A stretch of 10,739 nucleotides of DNA from F23-D06 sp045600905 (GTDB taxonomy: Bacteria; Bacteroidota; Bacteroidia; Bacteroidales; WCHB1-69), in contig JAZRYT010000097.1 in NCBI GenBank assembly GCA_045600905.1, positions 1-10,739 on the forward strand, written 5' to 3'. The notes under the pieces were generated by a model, which did not search any database, was not told the DNA's origin, and worked only from the letters and a program-made list of their open reading frames with translations. Shown one piece after another: positions 7,528 through 10,739 of this stretch. Position numbers and translations under genes: made by a program. The stretch's first letter is position 1; every line of letters starts with the position of its first letter.

Positions 7528-8907
7528 CTACAAATTCAAATCCTTGACGACGGCGGGGTCGGTCTTTTTGGTGCCCCAGGTCCTATTGGTAATCTTCAGT
7601 GCCTCGGCGGGTGTCATCTTCTCGGCATGCTCCAAGGCGCGCTGAATGAACACGCATTGCTCGATTTCGGCTTGCCCGTTGACGATGGCCTCCGACAATG
7701 CCTTGCAGGATTGGTATCCGCAGGTGCGGCAATCGACTTGCGGCAGGCTTTGGTTGATTTCGAAAGCACGGCGCATCTTCTTCATAGCTACCGCCATATT
7801 GTCGTCCATCTTGTCCATAGAACGGGGCTCGACCTTGCCCAACACTTGTTTGTGCTCGGACAAATGGGACGTGTAGTTTAAAAGATCGTTGTCTTCCGCG
7901 TCAATTTCGTCAGGAGATTTGTGCATTTTTTTGCGTTGGCGCTCAGCCATTAGGAAGCGGTTGTTGGCGCAGAGAATGCCGCCTGCGCAGCTTTCGTCGC
8001 AGGCGCGGAGCTCCAGATAGTCGATGTCTTGGATGTCCTCATCTTCTAACTTCTCCAAAAAGTCGGAGACATTGTGAATGCCGTCTATGGCGAGGTTCCG
8101 GCCGTTTTTGAGCAGTTTGACCTCTCCACCGGTGAGCGTGTATCTGACGCTGGCTTTGGATAGGCGGTGGTTACGTGTGCGCGAGTCTTCGCAGAGCGTG
8201 TATTCTCCCTGCTTAATGATACGCATCACCTTGCTGTACAGGAAGTTCATATTGATGACACCATTCACGATGGACTCTTCTTCGGTGGCCGGACTTTTAA
8301 TGGCGGCGATTTTTGCCGCGCACGGGGTCACGTAGAAGATGCCGATATCTTCTGCTGGGATATTGTCCTCGTCTGTGAGCAGTTTGCGGATGTAGATGGC
8401 GGTGAGGTCCAATGGTGGTTTCAGCATATAGAGGTTGGGCACGAGCACTGGGAATTTTACCTGTATCAGTCGCACGATGGCTGGACAGAACGTGGAGATG
8501 ATGGGCCTGTATCCATTGTTCTCATCCACGGTTTTCTGCATTTCCTCTTTGATGAAATCCACGCTTTTCTCCACTTCGAACACGTGTTTGAAGCCGAGGT
8601 GGTAGAGCGCGGACAGGATGGTCTTCTCCTTTATTTTGTCTTCAAATTGCGAAATGAAGATGGAAGGCAGCAGCAGGACGGGGTACTTGTAGTCGTAAAC
8701 GGTTTGGAAGTCGTCTTGCTCGATGTAGATGGCGTTTGTGGGACAGGCCTGGTAGCATCTGCCGCAGTCAACGCAGCGGTTGACGTTGAGGATGGGGATG
8801 CCGTTTTCCACGTGAATGGCCCCTGTAGGGCAAATGCTCATACAGTGAGAGCACCCGATGCACAAGTCGTGCTTGAATTTCAGTGCGTGATGGAAATCTG
8901 CTGCCAT
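7528..8907 (-). CDS. Fe-S protein with two 4Fe-4S ferredoxin clusters, [FeFe]-hydrogenase large-subunit-like domain and C-terminal 4Fe-4S motif (probable redox/H2 sensor)
   Basis: A 459-residue protein. An N-terminal bacterial-type ferredoxin carries two CxxCxxCxxxCP motifs (C16, C19, C22, C26 and C45, C48, C51, C55). Residues about 70-345 are homologous to the [FeFe]-hydrogenase large-subunit C-terminal domain. The L1 motif is 'STFCP' (C141), L2 is 'TPCAAK' (C196, K199) and L3 is 'ACDESCAGG' (C303, C307). These four Cys correspond to the H-cluster ligands C300, C355, C499 and C503 of Clostridium pasteurianus CpI. The residue matching the CpI proton-shuttle Cys299 is Phe140, and the L2 Met is Thr. 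A C-terminal 4Fe-4S motif follows, CxxCx4Cx16C (C393, C396, C401, C418), as in RnfB-like and PAS-linked regulatory hydrogenase-like proteins. The pattern fits a cytoplasmic sensory hydrogenase-like protein rather than a catalytic one. It is the last gene of a tight unit with an RsbW-type ATPase (11-base gap) and a DRTGG protein. Function as sensor is inference. Confidence 0.85.
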   Translation of the reverse strand: MAADFHHALKFKHDLCIGCSHCMSICPTGAIHVENGIPILNVNRCVDCGRCYQACPTNAIYIEQDDFQTVYDYKYPVLLLPSIFISQFEDKIKEKTILSALYHLGFKHVFEVEKSVDFIKEEMQKTVDENNGYRPIISTFCPAIVRLIQVKFPVLVPNLYMLKPPLDLTAIYIRKLLTDEDNIPAEDIGIFYVTPCAAKIAAIKSPATEEESIVNGVINMNFLYSKVMRIIKQGEYTLCEDSRTRNHRLSKASVRYTLTGGEVKLLKNGRNLAIDGIHNVSDFLEKLEDEDIQDIDYLELRACDESCAGGILCANNRFLMAERQRKKMHKSPDEIDAEDNDLLNYTSHLSEHKQVLGKVEPRSMDKMDDNMAVAMKKMRRAFEINQSLPQVDCRTCGYQSCKALSEAIVNGQAEIEQCVFIQRALEHAEKMTPAEALKITNRTWGTKKTDPAVVKDLNL

Positions 8908-8918
8908 AATGATAAGTA

Positions 8919-9335
8919 TTAGTGGATGAAATAATTGACGAACTCGATGGTGGTGCCTTTGCCCACTTCGGTTTGGATGTTGAGTTCATCGGAATTGCAC
9001 TTGATGTTGGGGAGGCCCATTCCGGCACCGAAGCCCATTTCGCGGACTTTCGGCGAGGCGGTGGAGTTGCCCTTCTGCATAGCCCAATCCACATTGGGAA
9101 TGCCGGGGCCTTCATCGGCCAGGACAATGTGGATTCTGTCCTCTTCCAAGTTCACGGTGATGTCACCGCGGTAGGCGTGGGCCACAATGTTGACTTCGGC
9201 TTCGTAGAGGGCCACGACCGTGCGCTTTACGATGTCAGGGCTGACACCGAGCTTTTTAAGCATTCTTTTGACTTCGCTGGAGGTTGACCCCGCATTGGTG
9301 AAATCACCTCCTTCAACGTGGTAAATAAAATCCAT
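8919..9335 (-). CDS. RsbW-like ATP-binding protein (HATPase_c, anti-sigma factor/serine kinase type)
   Basis: A 138-residue GHKL-type ATPase domain standing alone. The N box is visible as 'YEAEVNI' (E45 and N49, the Mg-coordinating ExxxN), the G1 box as 'DEGPGI' (D74-I79), the G2 box as 'GFGAGMGLPN' (101-110) and a final 'GKGTTIEF' (126-133). It lacks a histidine-phosphorylation domain and any membrane segment, matching small RsbW/SpoIIAB-type switch proteins of normal length. Those proteins act by ATP-dependent phosphorylation of an antagonist protein and/or by binding a sigma factor. No STAS-domain antagonist, PP2C phosphatase or sigma factor gene lies in the window, so partners are unknown. 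It sits 14 bases after the DRTGG gene stop and 11 bases before the Fe-S gene start, so the three are almost certainly one operon. Confidence 0.9.
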   Translation of the reverse strand: MDFIYHVEGGDFTNAGSTSSEVKRMLKKLGVSPDIVKRTVVALYEAEVNIVAHAYRGDITVNLEEDRIHIVLADEGPGIPNVDWAMQKGNSTASPKVREMGFGAGMGLPNIKCNSDELNIQTEVGKGTTIEFVNYFIH

Positions 9336-9349
9336 AATAGAGGGTTTGG

Positions 9350-9697
9350 TTAATACGTTGGTGATAATCCGGCTCCATAGAGGATGCCGGCAGCTTTGAA
9401 CATTGAGTACGTGGTTTTAACGATAATCATATCGTTGTCTTCCGCCAGTTCAATCATTTCGTCTGTGACGGCTTTGCCGCGTACGATGAGGATCATCTGG
9501 ATGTCGGACATTTCGCAGGTTCGGATGGATTGAAGGTTGGACAATCCGGTCAGCAGCATCATATCCTCGGTATCGCGGATGGTCAGCACGTCGCTCATCA
9601 GGTCTGACGCGGTGATACTGGCCACTTCGCGGGTCTTGAATGATTCTCCACAAACGATTTCTCCTTGTACCAATGTTGCGATTTCTTCAACAGTCAT
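9350..9697 (-). CDS. DRTGG domain-containing protein
   Basis: A 115-residue cytoplasmic protein that is essentially one DRTGG domain. The N-terminal pattern 'MTVEEIATLVQGEIVCG' and the C-terminal 'DNDMIIVKTTYSMFKAAGILYGAGL' are family-typical. DRTGG domains occur beside CBS domains and in phosphotransacetylase-like proteins and are thought to bind a small ligand; the ligand here is unknown. Small stand-alone DRTGG proteins recur next to RsbW-type ATPases and hydrogenase-like Fe-S proteins in anaerobes, which matches this arrangement. The frame extends upstream to 9853, but I place the start at 9697: that is where family similarity begins, the upstream 52 residues are low-complexity aromatic sequence, and a good -7 promoter element lies within that upstream stretch (9734-9741). 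It is the first gene of the three-gene unit. Confidence 0.82.
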   Translation of the reverse strand: MTVEEIATLVQGEIVCGESFKTREVASITASDLMSDVLTIRDTEDMMLLTGLSNLQSIRTCEMSDIQMILIVRGKAVTDEMIELAEDNDMIIVKTTYSMFKAAGILYGAGLSPTY

Positions 9698-9733
9698 TTC
9701 AATGTATAATAATAGGTTAGACAAAATAGGCGG

Positions 9734-9741
9734 CAAATATA
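9734..9741 (-). promoter_or_regulatory. Putative -7 promoter element for the DRTGG / ATPase / Fe-S operon
   Basis: TATATTTG on the minus strand matches TAnnTTTG at all fixed positions. It is 36 bases upstream of the ATG at 9697 and would give a leader of about 30 bases. A TTG occurs at 9757-9759, but the 15-base spacing is shorter than the usual 19-20, so a standard -33 element is not confirmed. Confidence 0.5.
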
Positions 9742-9851
9742 AAAAGTTATAAAATACAATCGGCATTTTTCGCAAAAGAAATTTGAAAAAAATCGAATTG
9801 CTTGCAAAACGTAGATAAGAGGGGGGAAGATAGGGATAGATGAAGGAATCC

Positions 9852-9930
9852 ATACAATCGTTTGATGTATAACTTGAGAGACAGTTGTACCAATTATGGG
9901 TACAACTACATTACAAATTCTATTGTAATG
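9852..9930. repeat. Three consecutive hairpin-forming inverted repeats upstream of the operon
   Basis: Hairpin 1 (9852-9870) pairs ATACAATC with GATGTAT, with one bulged A and loop GTTT. Hairpin 2 (9883-9907) has perfect 9-bp arms, AGTTGTACC and GGTACAACT, around AATTATG. Hairpin 3 (9909-9930) has perfect 8-bp arms, CATTACAA and TTGTAATG, around ATTCTA. Hairpins 2 and 3 are separated by a single base. They lie 155-235 bases upstream of the DRTGG start and upstream of its putative promoter. They are not followed by T runs, so they do not look like terminators. Protein-binding sites or a small structured transcript are possible. Confidence 0.6.
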
Positions 9931-9941
9931 AACCATTCAAC

Positions 9942-10044
9942 AGGGTATAGATGGTACCACGATTAGGAGATGTGTGTTGGATTTATCGACATTCTATCGA
10001 AATCAACAAATGGGAAGCAAGTTGAAATGCTTGTTTTTTTGAAG
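9942..10044. other. Noncoding stretch with small repeats
   Basis: No protein gene is evident. It contains GGTACC at 9953-9958, in a context (ATGGTACCAC) similar to ATGGGTACAAC at 9897-9907, and two TATCGA copies spaced 11 bases apart (9984-9989 and 9995-10000), about one helical turn. These may be binding sites but nothing decides their role. Confidence 0.35.
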
Positions 10045-10071
10045 CAGTTGTCAAATATTATTTGACAACTG
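10045..10071. repeat. 27-nt near-perfect palindrome (13-bp arms, 1-nt centre)
   Basis: The arms are CAGTTGTCAAATA and TATTTGACAACTG, exactly complementary, around a single T at 10058. Short outer complementary segments AAGCAA (10015-10020) and TTGCTT (10074-10079) could extend it. A run of T lies just before it on the plus strand (10033-10040) but none follows on either strand, so it does not fit an intrinsic terminator. A dimeric repressor operator or a recombination or replication site are alternatives. Confidence 0.75.
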
Positions 10072-10214
10072 AGTTGCTTGTAATTTATTTTAAATCAATG
10101 CTTTATTTTGATTTTAGTCAGATGCAGCTACGAGGTGGCAAAAAATCTGTTGTTTGGTGCTTCTTTTCAATATCCATTAATGTGATTTGCTTTCAAAGAT
10201 TGCGCAAGCCGAAC

Positions 10215-10238
10215 GCAAACAAGCTTTGCTTGATTTGC
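10215..10238. repeat. Hyphenated hairpin GCAAACAAGC-TTT-GCTTGATTTGC
   Basis: The left arm GCAAACAAGC (10215-10224) and right arm GCTTGATTTGC (10228-10238) pair over 10 bp with one bulged T and a TTT loop. It is followed by GGCGCC (10243-10248). The sequence resembles repeats scattered between genes in Bacteroidota, from memory only. It generates spurious short reading frames on both strands. Confidence 0.55.
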
Positions 10239-10290
10239 AGAGGCGCCGCCAATCTTATTCAAAAACGGAATTATCTCTTTTAATCTTATT

Positions 10291-10516
10291 GAGATCCCTT
10301 CACTCCGATGCGCTTCGCTCGGGATGACGGGCATGCTCGGGAACATCGTGGGCGGCGGCGCAAGATGGTTGTTTAGGGTTGAAGTGTGGTGCCGCCGCAA
10401 TCGCGATTTCTGCGGCACCACCACGACAATATTGATGAAGTATCACGTCACGTTGCCGCCATTTACTAGTGTGCAGCGCACCGTCATTCCGTAGCGGAGG
10501 AATCTCTCTATGACGG
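10291..10516. repeat. REPIN-like element: inverted pair of REP-like units enclosing a GC-rich hairpin
   Basis: Left unit (10291-10330): GAGATCCC at its outer end and GGGATGACGG at its inner end (10321-10330), with an internal hairpin CCGA-T-GCG-CTT-CGC-TCGG. Right unit (10481-10516) in inverse orientation: CCGTCATTCC at its inner end (10481-10490), then GGAATCTC (10499-10506), closing with ATGACGG (10510-10516). Reverse-complemented, the inner ends match at 9 of 10 bases and the outer ends at 7 of 8. The right unit is itself palindromic (CCGTCAT...ATGACGG). The 'CGTCATCCCGAGCG...GGGATCTC' motif is a widespread bacterial intergenic repeat type, so this is probably a multi-copy element. No mobilising transposase lies in the window. 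Confidence 0.6.
10386..10421. repeat. GC-rich 10-bp inverted repeat inside the REPIN-like element
   Basis: Arms GTGGTGCCGC (10386-10395) and GCGGCACCAC (10412-10421) are perfectly complementary. The 16-base loop contains the perfect palindrome AATCGCGATT (10399-10408). The right copy GCCGCCGC (10391-10398) can instead pair with GCGGCGGC at 10352-10359, giving an alternative fold. Confidence 0.75.
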
Positions 10517-10574
10517 AACGGTGTAATTCTGGGGAAAATGGTACATTTCCTCTATAAATGAAATAAGAAAGTAT

Positions 10575-10739
10575 CCCCAAAGAATCAGCAGCGCTTTAGG
10601 GGTGCGTTTTTCCTCTACGAACTTTGCCAAGAGAGGCAAGCGGTTCTTGTCTGTGTGCTGAAGCCTCAAAAGTGAGGCGTGGTTGTAGGCCTATTTGCAA
10701 ACGGAGTCCCCACGTTCCAGAGGAACTGGGTCTGCCACA
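10575..10739. ncRNA. Candidate structured RNA at the right edge (partial, strand unresolved)
   Basis: No good reading frame covers this stretch, but it folds densely. Local hairpins: CCCCAAAG with CTTTaGGGG (10575-10602, followed on the plus strand by TGCGTTTTT); TTTGCC with GGCAAG (10623-10640); GCCTCA-AAAG-TGAGGC (10663-10678); and CCCAcGTTCC-AGA-GGAACTGGG (10709-10730). A long-range stem is also possible: TTCCTCT (10610-10616) with AGAGGAA (10719-10725), extended inward by GAAC (10619-10622) with GTTC (10714-10717), then TTTGC (10623-10627) with GCAAA (10697-10701). A rod with internal bulges is reminiscent of 6S RNA, for which a Bacteroidota class exists (6S-Flavo), but I cannot confirm this or the strand. 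The RNA probably continues past the window. Confidence 0.4.

Noticed and set aside
8167..8922. 251-residue plus-strand frame opposite the Fe-S gene
   Set aside because: It is antisense to a clearly conserved protein with Cys motifs in register; the open frame follows from the codon composition of the true gene.
9698..9853. N-terminal extension of the DRTGG gene up to an ATG at 9853
   Set aside because: The extra 52 residues are low-complexity aromatic sequence without family similarity, and a full TAnnTTTG element (9734-9741) lies inside. The ATG at 9697 begins the conserved domain.
10062..10283. 73-residue plus-strand reading frame
   Set aside because: It starts in the palindrome and ends in the hairpin repeat region. 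It has no recognisable domain and no start signal.
10167..10424. 85-residue minus-strand reading frame
   Set aside because: It is made of the REP-like unit and hairpin repeats ('VIPSEAHRSEGIS' is the repeat translated), so it is a repeat artefact rather than a gene.
10575..10611. Intrinsic terminator: CCCCAAAG/CTTTaGGGG hairpin followed by TTTTT
   Set aside because: The T run starts four bases after the stem and no plus-strand gene ends upstream. I keep it as part of the RNA candidate instead of a separate terminator.
10596..10739. Minus-strand frame of 47 codons open to the right edge
   Set aside because: It could be the end of a gene entering from outside, but it overlaps dense hairpins and shows no recognisable domain. 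A structured RNA explains the sequence better.

Overview
The window looks like a chromosomal segment of a Bacteroidota bacterium, most likely an uncultured gut- or rumen-type member of Bacteroidales (inference). It encodes a secreted protein with a gliding-motility-type (type B) C-terminal domain, which implies a type IX secretion system. Putative promoters fit the Bacteroidota -7 element TAnnTTTG, start codons lack obvious Shine-Dalgarno sequences, and the gene set fits the phylum.

Layout. Positions 2-400 hold the 3' end of a reading frame whose repeat-rich tail resembles Rpn/PD-(D/E)XK nuclease-transposase proteins. The plus strand then carries gltX (glutamyl-tRNA synthetase, 456-1970), a heptanucleotide repeat block, tex (RNA-binding S1 protein, 2048-4183) and a 743-residue T9SS cargo protein (4211-6442) with choice-of-anchor L, PKD-like and gliding-type C-terminal domains. 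Everything from 6476 to 9697 is on the minus strand and converges on these genes: a polytopic metal-exporter-like membrane protein (6476-7426) and a tight three-gene unit. In transcription order the unit encodes a DRTGG-domain protein (9350-9697), an RsbW-type ATP-binding protein (8919-9335) and an Fe-S protein with an [FeFe]-hydrogenase-like domain (7528-8907). It looks like a redox- or hydrogen-sensing regulatory module; no catalytic hydrogenase genes lie in the window.

The last 1.04 kb (9698-10739) has no convincing protein gene but is rich in dyad symmetry: three consecutive hairpins, a 27-nt near-perfect palindrome, an inverted pair of REP-like units around a GC-rich hairpin, and at the right edge about 165 bases that fold into several hairpins plus a long-range stem, possibly a structured noncoding RNA cut by the window end.

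The most interesting items are the orphan hydrogenase-like sensor module (all four H-cluster cysteines present, proton-shuttle cysteine absent), the REPIN-like element and the edge RNA candidate. I see no phage, CRISPR, tRNA or rRNA gene and no complete insertion sequence.
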